From NCBI RefSeq assembly GCF_001999965.1, contig NZ_CP019646.1:2046001-2110000 (forward strand): a stretch of 64,000 nucleotides of DNA, written 5' to 3'. The first letter of the stretch is position 1; each line of letters opens with the position of its first letter. This document shows, piece by piece, positions 26,502 through 35,639 of this stretch. Both the position numbers and the translations under genes were made by a program. The notes beneath the pieces were generated by a model. It was not told where the DNA came from. It worked only from the letters and a program-made list of their open reading frames with translations, and did not search any database. The DNA is from Limihaloglobus sulfuriphilus (GTDB lineage Bacteria; Planctomycetota; Phycisphaerae; Sedimentisphaerales; Sedimentisphaeraceae).

Positions 26502-27440
26502 TCAATTATCAGAAGAGAACGGAACCATACCCGCGGGCCTGCGGAGGTCAAGCGACTGGGCAGTGCCCCGCAATGTCCCGTATCTGCCGAAAAAACCATA
26601 CAAACGCATAAGTTTTTCAGAATCCGTAGCTTCCGCCTTAATGCTCGCCTTTTGAACGGGTTCGCCCCAGAATATTTTGGTGCCGTCGTCAACGACCATG
26701 GTAAGTTTAGAATCCTTTACGCTGCTGCTGTTGAATTTTGAAGTGTCAATTCTGGCAATTTCACTGAGAAGAGGCTTACCCGCCAGTTCACGGTCCATAT
26801 TTCGGCACAGGTTTATCAGAGTTACAGCCGCCTCAAGCTCGGGCCTCCTCCAGCGAACACCGGGCATCGGCACTGTCTGGCCCGAAGTGCTAAAACCGGT
26901 TATCTCTACAATATTAAGATCCTTAACCGGGCAGTAATTCAGTACATGGCAGCTGCTGTCCAGATAATACGGCGTATTGTCGTACTTAAACAAAGCTACC
27001 GGCTCACGGTAAGATATATATATATCAATCCCGTCACGAACTGTTACAACCTTAACATCTGAAAGCCAGTCCATCTCGAGGGCGAGTTTCTCACCAATCT
27101 CCACCGCCGCACCGCTTTCGATTGTGGCGCTGCCGACTGTTTCTATAGCGGCATTTATTATCCTCTCCTCAAGCTGAGCCGTTACCCAATCGGGCTTTGA
27201 AAACTTAACATCATATTTATCCTCAACCAGAAAGATGCTGGCCTGCTCATTTAATGCGGTGATGATATTTCGATGAACATATTTGTTCATCAGGGAAATC
27301 GAATACGGCAATCCAACTATGAGAGCCAGAAAAAAAATGACGGTAAACACCAAACCCAGCCGCCTGGCTGCGTGCTTAATATTAAAGCCGGTTTTGCCGG
27401 CGTTATTATCAGCCTTTTTAGATTTTGAAGATTTTGCCAT
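26502..27440 (-). CDS. ftsQ: FtsQ-like division protein
   Basis: This 312-residue bitopic protein has a basic cytoplasmic N-terminus, one transmembrane helix (about 29-50) and a periplasmic POTRA-plus-beta domain (about 75-300; WLSDVKVVTVRDGIDIYISYREPVALF split across 124-150). FtsQ links early and late divisome proteins. Direct similarity is modest, as usual for FtsQ. The position after murC-murB-ddl is the classical ftsQ location and carries much of the weight. Confidence 0.8.
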   Translation of the reverse strand: MAKSSKSKKADNNAGKTGFNIKHAARRLGLVFTVIFFLALIVGLPYSISLMNKYVHRNIITALNEQASIFLVEDKYDVKFSKPDWVTAQLEERIINAAIETVGSATIESGAAVEIGEKLALEMDWLSDVKVVTVRDGIDIYISYREPVALFKYDNTPYYLDSSCHVLNYCPVKDLNIVEITGFSTSGQTVPMPGVRWRRPELEAAVTLINLCRNMDRELAGKPLLSEIARIDTSKFNSSSVKDSKLTMVVDDGTKIFWGEPVQKASIKAEATDSEKLMRLYGFFGRYGTLRGTAQSLDLRRPAGMVPFSSDN

Positions 27441-27467
27441 TTTTCGCTATTATCTTATTACAATTGT

Positions 27468-28403
27468 TTATGATTTAACATGCCGTGCAATTGCCGCTTC
27501 GATTATTTCACGGCAGAGCCGGCCCTGACTCAGGCCGATATGCGCTGCCGCCTTGGGAACGAGCGAATGCGAAGTAAAGCCCGGCGAGGTATTTATCTCA
27601 AGTACATAAGGGACATTGTCATCGGACAATATAAAGTCCGCCCTCGCCGCGTCTTTTGCTCCTACAGCTTCATAACAAACACGCGCATCATGTTCAATTC
27701 GTTTTACAAGCTCCGGATCTTTGATTGTATCAAAGACGTATTCTGTCTGGTCACTGATATATTTCGATTCATAATCATAAAAACCGGCTTTGGCAATAAT
27801 TTCCAGTACCGGCAGTACATGCTCGTTAACAACCCCTACGGTTATTTCTCTGCCCGGAATAAAATCCTCTATCATAAGAGAGCCGAATTTTTCCAGGCGG
27901 TCAGCCGCCGAACGTATCGCGGCCTGTTTGCCGGTACGGATTTCAATGCCGACGCTGCTGCCGTCGCGCACCGGTTTGACAACATATTTGCCGGATTTTG
28001 AATCAAGCTCTTCTTCAAGCTCAGCCAAATCTGTTCGGCTGTTTACCTCAAAACCGGCGGGGGCTTGCAAACCGGCATTTCTGAAAAGCTCTATGCTCCG
28101 GAGCTTATCAAATGCAATTTCAGAGGCCTCCGCTGAGCTGCCGGTATATACAAGGCCTCTCTGCTCGAGGATTTTCTGTATTCCGCCGTCTTCGCCCCAA
28201 TGCCCGTGCAGAGCAGGGAAAAAGACATCAATGGTTTTATCGGTAAGTATATCAAGTTTTTCAGGCGTAACATCAGCCTCAACCACTGTCATACCCTCAC
28301 TCCGCAGAGCCGCGGCGATATTTTTGCCGGTCAAAAGCGAAATTTCTCGCTCGCTGCCGATCCCGCCCATCAAAACAGCTATCTTTAGGGAAGTTTCACT
28401 CAA
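27468..28403 (-). CDS. ddl: D-alanine--D-alanine ligase
   Basis: Ddl joins two D-Ala with ATP to build the peptidoglycan precursor dipeptide. This 311-residue ATP-grasp enzyme shows GGIGSEREISLLTG at the N-terminus, FPALHGHWGEDGGIQ, the KPVRDGSSVGIEI ATP-binding region, EDFIPGREITVGVV, and the catalytic/metal end VLEINTSPGFTSHSLVP. It overlaps no neighbour but lies 13 bp from murB in the same operon. Confidence 0.96.
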   Translation of the reverse strand: MSETSLKIAVLMGGIGSEREISLLTGKNIAAALRSEGMTVVEADVTPEKLDILTDKTIDVFFPALHGHWGEDGGIQKILEQRGLVYTGSSAEASEIAFDKLRSIELFRNAGLQAPAGFEVNSRTDLAELEEELDSKSGKYVVKPVRDGSSVGIEIRTGKQAAIRSAADRLEKFGSLMIEDFIPGREITVGVVNEHVLPVLEIIAKAGFYDYESKYISDQTEYVFDTIKDPELVKRIEHDARVCYEAVGAKDAARADFILSDDNVPYVLEINTSPGFTSHSLVPKAAAHIGLSQGRLCREIIEAAIARHVKS

Positions 28404-28416
28404 AACAGCCTCTCAA

Positions 28417-29298
28417 TCAAGTCCATATCTCGATTTCGAGCTCAAGCTCAACATCAAACTCCTGCTGAACCTTTTGCTGTATAATCTCTATCAGCTCTAT
28501 AATATCACTGCTTTTTGTGTCCTTGTCGGCTATGATGAAGTTTCCATGCTTTTCAGAAACCTGTGCCGTTCCGGCCTTTAAGCCTTTTAGCCCCGCACGG
28601 TCAATTAGTGAGCCGGCGGTATCTACTGACGGATTTTTGAAAACGCATCCGGCCGTTCTGCCGGTCACAGGCTGAATATTCTTTTTATAAATCCATATCT
28701 CCTGGGTAGCTTTCATGACCCTGTCCGGATCGGATTTAAAAAGTTTAAATTCAGCCTCGAGGATAAACGGCTCGGTTATGTTTGAACTTCTGTAATCGAA
28801 CTCTATGTCCGGTTTGGATTTGACATAGATACTGCCCAGATCGTCCATGAGTTTTAAAGACACAATAGATGTCCCGATATCTCCAAACTTGCCGCCGGCG
28901 TTCATCCTGACCGCCCCGCCGACACTGCCGGGGATTCCGGTAACACATTCCAGCCCGCTGAGACCCTCTCGAACACAGTTGAGGACAACCTCGTTGAGGC
29001 TTGCCCCGCTGCCGGCCAACACGCGGTCACCCTTGTAGCTGACATCCGAGAACGCCGCGGAATCGAGTTTTATTACTGCGCCCTTTACGCCCGCATCGCT
29101 TATAAGTACATTCGAACCGAGCCCGAGAACGTGTATTGGGATCGAGTTCTCCGTACAAATTTGGGCAACCTCTGCCAGCTGCTCGTGGTTATCGGGCCTG
29201 ATAAGGTATTCGGCGTTGCCGCCAAGCCCGTACCATGTGTACTTTCCTACCGGAGCGTCTTTTTTTACTATACTATCTAAGCCATTGAACAATTGCAT
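28417..29298 (-). CDS. murB: UDP-N-acetylenolpyruvoylglucosamine reductase
   Basis: MurB reduces the enolpyruvyl group to make UDP-MurNAc, using FAD and NADPH. Motifs are YTWYGLGGNAEYLIRP, GLGSNVLISDAGVKGAV, GLECVTGIPGSVGGAVRMNAG (split), the late GRTAGCVFKNP (catalytic Ser/Cys loop) and ISEKHGNFI-type end (VSEKHGNFIIAD). The 293-residue length fits type II MurB. Its 5' end overlaps the 3' end of murC by 26 bp, indicating coupled translation. Confidence 0.96.
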   Translation of the reverse strand: MQLFNGLDSIVKKDAPVGKYTWYGLGGNAEYLIRPDNHEQLAEVAQICTENSIPIHVLGLGSNVLISDAGVKGAVIKLDSAAFSDVSYKGDRVLAGSGASLNEVVLNCVREGLSGLECVTGIPGSVGGAVRMNAGGKFGDIGTSIVSLKLMDDLGSIYVKSKPDIEFDYRSSNITEPFILEAEFKLFKSDPDRVMKATQEIWIYKKNIQPVTGRTAGCVFKNPSVDTAGSLIDRAGLKGLKAGTAQVSEKHGNFIIADKDTKSSDIIELIEIIQQKVQQEFDVELELEIEIWT

Positions 29299-30730
29299 CT
29301 GCGACCTTCCAGATATCTCCTGCGCCCATAGTTATTATTACATCGCCGCTTGTGGCGTTATTCTTTATCTCGCTTATTATACCCTCTCTGGTCTCAATAA
29401 ACAATGCCCTTGGTTCACTTTTCTGGTGATTTCTGCCGGAAAGTTTCTCACATCGGTTATTGATTTTATCGACCAGCATTTGGGAGTTTACATTTTGGAG
29501 CGAATCTTCACTATCCCGAACAAAATAAATCTCAGGTACTATCACTAAATCAGCCTCATCAAAGCTCGAGGCAAAATCGTCTATCAAAAATCTCGTTCTG
29601 CTGTACTGGTGCGGCTGGAATATGCAAATCAGCCTGTTGCAGCCCTCGAACTGGCACATCTGCCGCATTGCCGAGAGCGTAGCCTTTATTTCTGTCGGGT
29701 GATGCGCGTAATCATCATAAACACGAATTCCTTTGCCGGATTTGAGCAGCGTCATTCGACGGTCAACTCCGCTGAAATCTCCGATCACCGAGAGAATTTT
29801 ATCCATCCCTACACCGGCCGCCGATAGAGAAGCCGTTACGGCAAGAGCATTATAGACATTATGGACCCCCGGAACCTTCAGCGACGCGGAACCAAGTCTG
29901 CGGCCGGCGAAGAGAATATCAAACTGATACCCGCCGCCGGATGTTAGAACAGCGTTTTGCGCACGGTAATCTGCCTGGGGGTTATTCATGCCGAATGTGT
30001 AAATCTGATGCGAGCGGTACTGATCCTTTTTGCTCTCATAATCGTCTCGAAGCCGCTGATAGTTCACATCGTCGGCGTTTAGGATAATTTTGCCGCCGGT
30101 GCGTGTGCCCCGCATAAAACTGCCGAACGCGTCAATAATATCATCAAGGTCCCTGTAATAATCAAGGTGATCCTCTTCAACGTTGAGAACTGTGCTGACA
30201 GTGGGATGCAGATTGAGAAAACTCCTTGCGTATTCGCAGGCCTCGGCAACGAAAAACTCACCGCTGCCGACACCGCTTGAGGCGGCAAGGTCGTTGACAT
30301 CTGCGCCTACTACATAATTGGGGCACATTCCAAGCCTGTCCAGAACAAATGCCGCCCAGCCGGAAGTAGTGCTTTTGCCGTGAGTACCGGCAATAGCAAC
30401 GCCGCGGTAAAGGCTCATTACAATACCAAGCATCTCGGCATAACGCACCACTTTCAGGCCCGCCTGCCTGGCATAAGCCAGCTCGGGGTTTGCCTCTGGG
30501 ATAGCAGCGCTTATCACCACGGCATCAACACCGCCGGGAATCGCCGAGAGATACTCTTTCATGTGACCTGTTTTAACATTGATTCCCAAATCCCGCAGAT
30601 TTTTCAGTACTATGCCCTCACCCATGTCCGAACCGGTTATAACCGCTCCAAACTTGAGGAGGATACGGGCAAGGCCGCTCATCCCAATGCCGCCAATGCC
30701 GATGAAGTGATATTTTTTATCTCGAAACAT
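29273..30730 (-). CDS. murC: UDP-N-acetylmuramate--L-alanine ligase
   Basis: MurC adds L-Ala to UDP-MurNAc. This 485-residue Mur ligase shows IGIGGIGMSGLARIL (UDP-binding N-domain), the ATP P-loop AGTHGKSTTSGW (about 114-125), NVEEDHLDYYRD, the central DDYAHHPTEIKATL, and IFQPHQYSRTR in the C-domain. First gene of the murC-murB-ddl-ftsQ block; upstream Mur genes are not in the window. Confidence 0.97.
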   Translation of the reverse strand: MFRDKKYHFIGIGGIGMSGLARILLKFGAVITGSDMGEGIVLKNLRDLGINVKTGHMKEYLSAIPGGVDAVVISAAIPEANPELAYARQAGLKVVRYAEMLGIVMSLYRGVAIAGTHGKSTTSGWAAFVLDRLGMCPNYVVGADVNDLAASSGVGSGEFFVAEACEYARSFLNLHPTVSTVLNVEEDHLDYYRDLDDIIDAFGSFMRGTRTGGKIILNADDVNYQRLRDDYESKKDQYRSHQIYTFGMNNPQADYRAQNAVLTSGGGYQFDILFAGRRLGSASLKVPGVHNVYNALAVTASLSAAGVGMDKILSVIGDFSGVDRRMTLLKSGKGIRVYDDYAHHPTEIKATLSAMRQMCQFEGCNRLICIFQPHQYSRTRFLIDDFASSFDEADLVIVPEIYFVRDSEDSLQNVNSQMLVDKINNRCEKLSGRNHQKSEPRALFIETREGIISEIKNNATSGDVIITMGAGDIWKVADAIVQWLR

Positions 30731-31072
30731 AAATTCCGTTTTTTATAACTCTGCCTGATAAAAAGACAAAGGGCTTAAAGTCGTCTGTAATTTCTATTTC
30801 TCTTTAAGATAAATCAAGTTTTTTTTTAATCAAACAAAAAACGTAAACTTTAGTATGAATTTTTAAATATTACGTTTAAAAAAGCTCTTTTACCGTGCAA
30901 ATCAGTAATCGCGGATAAAAAAGCCTAAAAAACGGTTGTTAACATGCTTTTTTATTGTATTGAAAGTGTTTTAAGGATACAATAAATGTGTGCGTTAAGT
31001 AAATACAATTAAAATTTAAATAGTTTTTAGAATGATTAACTTATAAGATCAGAAATGGGGTGAAGATAAGCG
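30731..31072. other. Intergenic divergent promoter region murC / response regulator
   Basis: This AT-rich 342 bp contains no gene. It must hold the promoters of both divergent units. A TTGTTAAC half-site of the clostridial Rex-box type lies at 30937-30944 without a clear second half. GGGGTGA at 31056-31062 is the ribosome-binding site of the response regulator. Confidence 0.4.
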
Positions 31073-31720
31073 ATGAAAAAAACCAGGCTTATACTTGCAG
31101 ATGATCATCAGATTATTGTTGAGGGTCTAAAGGGCGTACTCAGCACTGAACCGGACATTGAACTGATAGGCACAGCAGCCGACGGCCGCGAGCTTGTGGA
31201 AATGGCGTTTAAATACAGGCCGGACGTCATCATTGTTGACATTTCTATGCCTCTGCTCAACGGTATAGACGCCACTGAGCAGATGATAAGAGACGGGCTC
31301 AAATCAAAGATTATCATCCTTACCATGCACAATGACGCGATGTATGCCGCCAGGGCCTTTGATGCAGGCGCCAGCGGCTATGTGCTCAAGCATTCCGCAC
31401 CGAACGAGCTTGTTAAGGCAATACGAGAGGTCTTGAGGGGGCATAACTATATTACTCCGCTGGTTGACGGTGAGATAATCAGGGGCTACCGCAGCGGCTC
31501 AAACAAAAACCTGAACCTTTCAAGAAAACTTACAACCCGCCAGAAAGAAGTGCTCTCAATGCTGGCAGAGGGTTTTACTGCCAAAGAAATTGGAAAAAAA
31601 CTCCACATCTCTGTCAGGACAGTAGAGTTCCATAAATATAAAATGATGGAAGAGCTGGGTATAGACAGCAGCGCGGAGCTGATCATGTTCGCGGTCAAAC
31701 ACAAGCTCACCGAACCCTAA
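31073..31720 (+). CDS. NarL/FixJ-type two-component response regulator
   Basis: This 215-residue DNA-binding regulator has a receiver domain (residues 1-120; acidic pair Asp10-Asp11, phosphoacceptor Asp56 in IIVDISMPLLNG, Lys near 105 in GYVLKHS) and a LuxR-type helix-turn-helix (LTTRQKEVLSMLAEGFTAKE, then IGKKLHISVRTVEFHKYKMM at about 172-191). No histidine kinase is adjacent, so it is an orphan in this window. It is convergent with ftsH. Target genes are unknown. Confidence 0.94.
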   Translation: MKKTRLILADDHQIIVEGLKGVLSTEPDIELIGTAADGRELVEMAFKYRPDVIIVDISMPLLNGIDATEQMIRDGLKSKIIILTMHNDAMYAARAFDAGASGYVLKHSAPNELVKAIREVLRGHNYITPLVDGEIIRGYRSGSNKNLNLSRKLTTRQKEVLSMLAEGFTAKEIGKKLHISVRTVEFHKYKMMEELGIDSSAELIMFAVKHKLTEP

Positions 31721-31756
31721 AATCTTCTTCCGAAAACTGTTTATAAAGCCCGCGAG

Positions 31757-33862
31757 CTAAACCTCCGGCTGTGGAGAGGGCTTAATATCCTCGTTCTGAC
31801 CCGACTCTGGGCTCTCATCAGATGCTCTTTCTTTATCTGACTCAGGATCTGCCTGTTTTGCAGATTCCCCGCCGTCTGCCGAGGCTGCCTCTGCCTCGTC
31901 TTCACCGGAAACCTTTTGCTCGGCTGTTTTGGCGTGCTCTTTCTCAAGCAGCTCTGTCACAGTGGGCTTATCAAGTACCTCGCCGGCAAGAATTTTCTTA
32001 ACCTCATCAGCAGAAAGCGTCTCATACTTTACAAGTGCCGCGGCAAGATTCTCCAGTTTTGTCTTATTTGCCTCAAGAAGCTCTTTTGCCTCTTTGTAAC
32101 AGCTTTCTATAATTGCTTTTACCTCATCGTCTATCGCGCGGGCGGTTTCTTCGGAATACTTCCTCTGACCGGGAAAACCAAACTCGTAATTATCAGGAGT
32201 CAGGTCAAGCATTCCCAGCTTATCAGACATTCCCCAGTTCTGCACCATCTCACGTGCCATCTGCGTGGCCTGTTTGATGTCGCCGCTGGCGCCGCTGCCG
32301 ATATCATCACACATGAGCTCTTCTGCAATCCTGCCGCCAAAACAGATTTTTATAAACGCAAGACAGAATTTCTTTGTCAAAAACTGCCTGTCTTTTTCTG
32401 GCAGCGAAAAGGTAGCACCGCCGTAAGGACCTCTTGGGATTATACTTACCTTATGCAGCGGATCGGCGTCCTCCAGGCTTGCCTGTATTATCGCATGGCC
32501 GGCTTCGTGATAGGCGGTTTCGAGCTTCTCTTTCTGGTCAACCTTAAGGCTCTTTTTCGCCCTGCCCCAGCGAACCTTGTCGCGGGCCTCTTCGAGGTCT
32601 GAATGCTCTACAAATTCCTTGTTCGCCATAGTCGCAGCTATCGCAGCTTCGTTGATCAATGCCTCAAGCTGAGCGCCGCTGAACATCGGAGTGCCGCGGG
32701 CAATGATATCCAGCTTCACATCCTCGCTGAGCTTGATCTTGCGAGAATGAACCTTAAGTATTTCCAGCCGCCCCTTAACATCAGGGAACGGGACATATAT
32801 CTGACGGTCAAAACGCCCTGGTCTGGTCAGCGCCTTATCGAGTATATCAACCCTGTTGGTTGCGGCAATTACGATCACCTGGTCTGATGTATCAAAACCG
32901 TCCATCTCTACAAGTATTGCGTTTAGCGTCTGTTCACGCTCGTCATGTCCGCCGCTGGAGACTCCGGGGCCTCTTTTTTTGCCTATCGCGTCAATCTCAT
33001 CGAGAAATATGATGCACGGCGAGTTTTCTTTGGCCTGCCTGAAAAGGTCACGTACGCGGCTGGCGCCGACGCCGACAAACATTTCGACAAAGTCACTTCC
33101 TGAAATACTGAAAAACGGCACATCCGCTTCTCCGGCTATCGCCTTTGCCAGCAGTGTCTTGCCGCAGCCGGGAGGGCCTTCAAGCAGAACACCGCGGGGG
33201 ATTCGCCCGCCGATTCTGGCAAAACGTTTTGGATTCTTGAGAAATTCTATCGTTTCAGAGACTTCTTCTTTTGCCTCTTCTATGCCGGCGACATCATTAA
33301 AAGTAATCTTTCTGGCATCTTTGTCCTGGAGACGGTGTTTGCTGCGTCCAAAATTCATCAGCATACCGCCGGGGCCGCCCTTCATGTTTCTTGCAAAGAC
33401 AAAATAGAAAAGAGCTACTATAAACAAGAACGGCGCCAGACTTATCAGAAGCGAAGTCCAGAAACCGTCATGAACAAAACGGTAACTGATTTTGTTTTGA
33501 TCAAGCACCTCAACCAGCTTTTCACCGGTTATGCTGGGCAGATAATCTACAGTAAACGCGCCCGAGGCGGTCTCATCACGGTCTCTGCGGGCATTGAGCC
33601 CGGCTTCGGTGAACTTACCCTTAATAGTAGATGAGCCAATCTCAACGCTGGCAACCTGTCCGGATTTAACCGCGGCGAGAAATTCATCATAAGTGATCTT
33701 GTCTATCGGCATAAACCGATTTACAAGCATTAAAAGCGTCAGCATTATGAGCACTATGAACAGCCAGCTCATAGGCATAGGCGCACCCGGTTTGCCGCCC
33801 TTGCCGGGCATCTTGGGTATCTGGGGCATTTTCTTTTTGGGGTCTTTTTTATCGTTATTCAT
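31757..33862 (-). CDS. ftsH: ATP-dependent membrane zinc metalloprotease FtsH
   Basis: FtsH is a hexameric inner-membrane AAA+ protease for quality control of membrane and regulatory proteins. This 701-residue protein has two transmembrane helices (about 32-49 and 137-157) around a periplasmic domain. The AAA module follows, with Walker A GPPGCGKT at 229-236, Walker [12 protein letters not shown] and the second region of homology [19 protein letters not shown]. The zinc motif HEAGH is near 455. A Pro/Lys/Gly-rich N-tail and a long acidic Ser/Glu/Asp C-tail (about 640-701) are additions to the standard protein. Last gene of the envelope operon. Confidence 0.97.
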   Translation of the reverse strand: MNNDKKDPKKKMPQIPKMPGKGGKPGAPMPMSWLFIVLIMLTLLMLVNRFMPIDKITYDEFLAAVKSGQVASVEIGSSTIKGKFTEAGLNARRDRDETASGAFTVDYLPSITGEKLVEVLDQNKISYRFVHDGFWTSLLISLAPFLFIVALFYFVFARNMKGGPGGMLMNFGRSKHRLQDKDARKITFNDVAGIEEAKEEVSETIEFLKNPKRFARIGGRIPRGVLLEGPPGCGKTLLAKAIAGEADVPFFSISGSDFVEMFVGVGASRVRDLFRQAKENSPCIIFLDEIDAIGKKRGPGVSSGGHDEREQTLNAILVEMDGFDTSDQVIVIAATNRVDILDKALTRPGRFDRQIYVPFPDVKGRLEILKVHSRKIKLSEDVKLDIIARGTPMFSGAQLEALINEAAIAATMANKEFVEHSDLEEARDKVRWGRAKKSLKVDQKEKLETAYHEAGHAIIQASLEDADPLHKVSIIPRGPYGGATFSLPEKDRQFLTKKFCLAFIKICFGGRIAEELMCDDIGSGASGDIKQATQMAREMVQNWGMSDKLGMLDLTPDNYEFGFPGQRKYSEETARAIDDEVKAIIESCYKEAKELLEANKTKLENLAAALVKYETLSADEVKKILAGEVLDKPTVTELLEKEHAKTAEQKVSGEDEAEAASADGGESAKQADPESDKERASDESPESGQNEDIKPSPQPEV

Positions 33863-33955
33863 GTTATTTTCTTAAATATAAATTCAAATTAAAACCAGGG
33901 CACAAACAGACTGCCAAAATTGAATAAACAGTCTTAATCTGCTCAGCCGCTCGAC

Positions 33956-34474
33956 TTACCACTTGGTCTGCATGGATTGAAGTATCTTCTTCGCTGCGTC
34001 ATTTACGGCAACTTGCGCCGCGTAGCTGTAATCCTGATTCTCAAAATCAGAATAACTGCACGCCCCGATAACCTCGACATTGTCAGCATACATCCGCCCT
34101 GTTGTCATGTCTTTCCATGAGAATACTACTCTCACAGCGGCTTCTTGTTCAATAGGCCTTCCTGAATACCTTTCCATATCGAGTATTTCGTCGCTCATAT
34201 AAGATATATACCCATATAACATGGTTTGCGCCCTGTTTTTATCAGCAATAAGTTTATACGGGGTTTGAACTTCAATCTGCTTGCATACCGCTTCTGTCAA
34301 GGTGTATTCATAATCCCTGCGGAAATCTCTGCTGTCAAACATTTCGACATACACAGTTTCGACCTCTTCGGGAAACAACCAGCCCTGGCTGTAGCCCGAG
34401 CAGCCGCCGATGCCGATTAGAAAGCCTGCCAGGCAGCAAAACGCGGCAATGTACTTAAATGTTGTTTTTAACAT
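33956..34474 (-). CDS. LptE-like LPS-assembly lipoprotein
   Basis: This 172-residue lipoprotein has a signal peptide ending in the lipobox GIGGC (Cys at ~25) and a domain pattern of the LptE family (PEEVETVYVEMFDSRDFRRDYEYTLTEAVCKQI split about 36-69, then short strands and a closing helix AVNDAAKKILQSMQ). LptE plugs the LptD barrel that inserts lipopolysaccharide. Sequence conservation in LptE is low, so the call rests on layout, lipobox and the neighbouring envelope genes. Confidence 0.72.
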   Translation of the reverse strand: MLKTTFKYIAAFCCLAGFLIGIGGCSGYSQGWLFPEEVETVYVEMFDSRDFRRDYEYTLTEAVCKQIEVQTPYKLIADKNRAQTMLYGYISYMSDEILDMERYSGRPIEQEAAVRVVFSWKDMTTGRMYADNVEVIGACSYSDFENQDYSYAAQVAVNDAAKKILQSMQTKW

Positions 34475-34519
34475 AATATTTTCTCTGTTTAGATTCCTCT
34501 TTGGAACCGGATACTAAAA

Positions 34520-35560
34520 TTACAGTTTATAGCCTTTGATCTTCTTAATGTCAAAAAGATCAAAGAACCGCCATAAGCCTTTACGCTCTTTTGGCGGATT
34601 TTCTGCCACTTTTTCACGAAGTTTCGCCAACTCATGCATAGCCTTATCGGTCGGCTCTGCAATGCTTGTATCATCGTAATTGTCTATAATATTCTGAAAA
34701 TAAAGCTCAGCGCCCTCAAAATTTCCAACCTTTACGTAATACATGCCCAAAAGATATTCTTTATACGCCTCCTGGTTTCGTATCTGCTGCTGAACCTGTT
34801 CAACTCCGAGCTCCTCGGCGGCTTCGGGATACCTGACAGAAAATGTCTCATAGCTGTTGTAGGCATAATCAAGATTCGGCGACTGATAATCAGGCCCCTG
34901 GTATGATGAATGCAGTGAGCGTGCCATACCAAGCATCGCTTCGCGGCCTTTGGAACCTGTGGGCCAGAGGGCATAAATGCCGCTCCATTCTTCAAATGCC
35001 TCATCATAATCGCCCCTTCGCTCGTACGCCGTCGCCAGCGTCTTGAGACAGCGGTGAGCAATAGGCCTTGTGCCGGTTAGTCCGGCGGTATAATTGAGAA
35101 GCTGGGCGCCGTCCTCAAACATTGACAGGCGAAAAACCAGAAGAAACGGCTTTTTATAGCCGCTGATAAACGATGTCCCAACATCATAGAGCCTCTCAAT
35201 CGCCGCTTCATACCAGTTTGAAAGGGGATATTTAGCCGCGAATTCCTTATAAGCCTTGCCTGCTTTGTGCATCTTCCCGCTGGAATAAAGCATTTCAGCC
35301 TCCATAAAAGACTCCGCATCGGGTCCGCTGTACTCGGGGTACTTCTGCCGCAGAGTCTCATAAAGGTCTTTGGCCCGGCGGGTTTGCCCGCTGTCAATGA
35401 GCTTTTTCAACTCCGATTGTTTATAGGCAAAACTGCCCATACTCGAAGACGATATGTCCTCAAGGCCCGACTCTGAAAGAATATACGTCTCAGCCGTACA
35501 AATTAACGGCAATGCCAGTATGCCGGCCAGTATGATAATCATTTTCGTATTCATTGTCAT
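34520..35560 (-). CDS. BamD-like tetratricopeptide outer-membrane assembly protein
   Basis: This 346-residue exported protein has a signal sequence (about 1-23, TAETY cleavage region) without a clear lipobox Cys. It has TPR-like helical pairs of the YfiO/BamD type (LYETLRQKYPEYSGPDAES, AYKEFAAKYPLSNWYEAAIE, ETFSVRYPEAAEELG, AELYFQNIIDNYDDTSIAE). BamD recruits outer-membrane protein precursors to BamA. The position between rseP and an LptE-like gene supports an envelope-assembly role; other TPR proteins are possible. Confidence 0.75.
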   Translation of the reverse strand: MTMNTKMIIILAGILALPLICTAETYILSESGLEDISSSSMGSFAYKQSELKKLIDSGQTRRAKDLYETLRQKYPEYSGPDAESFMEAEMLYSSGKMHKAGKAYKEFAAKYPLSNWYEAAIERLYDVGTSFISGYKKPFLLVFRLSMFEDGAQLLNYTAGLTGTRPIAHRCLKTLATAYERRGDYDEAFEEWSGIYALWPTGSKGREAMLGMARSLHSSYQGPDYQSPNLDYAYNSYETFSVRYPEAAEELGVEQVQQQIRNQEAYKEYLLGMYYVKVGNFEGAELYFQNIIDNYDDTSIAEPTDKAMHELAKLREKVAENPPKERKGLWRFFDLFDIKKIKGYKL

Positions 35561-35639
35561 TTATCCTTACAATTTCCTTGTTTCATTATAACCTAATCTC
35601 CTATGAATACAATTGTTTATATAGCATTTACAGCCACTT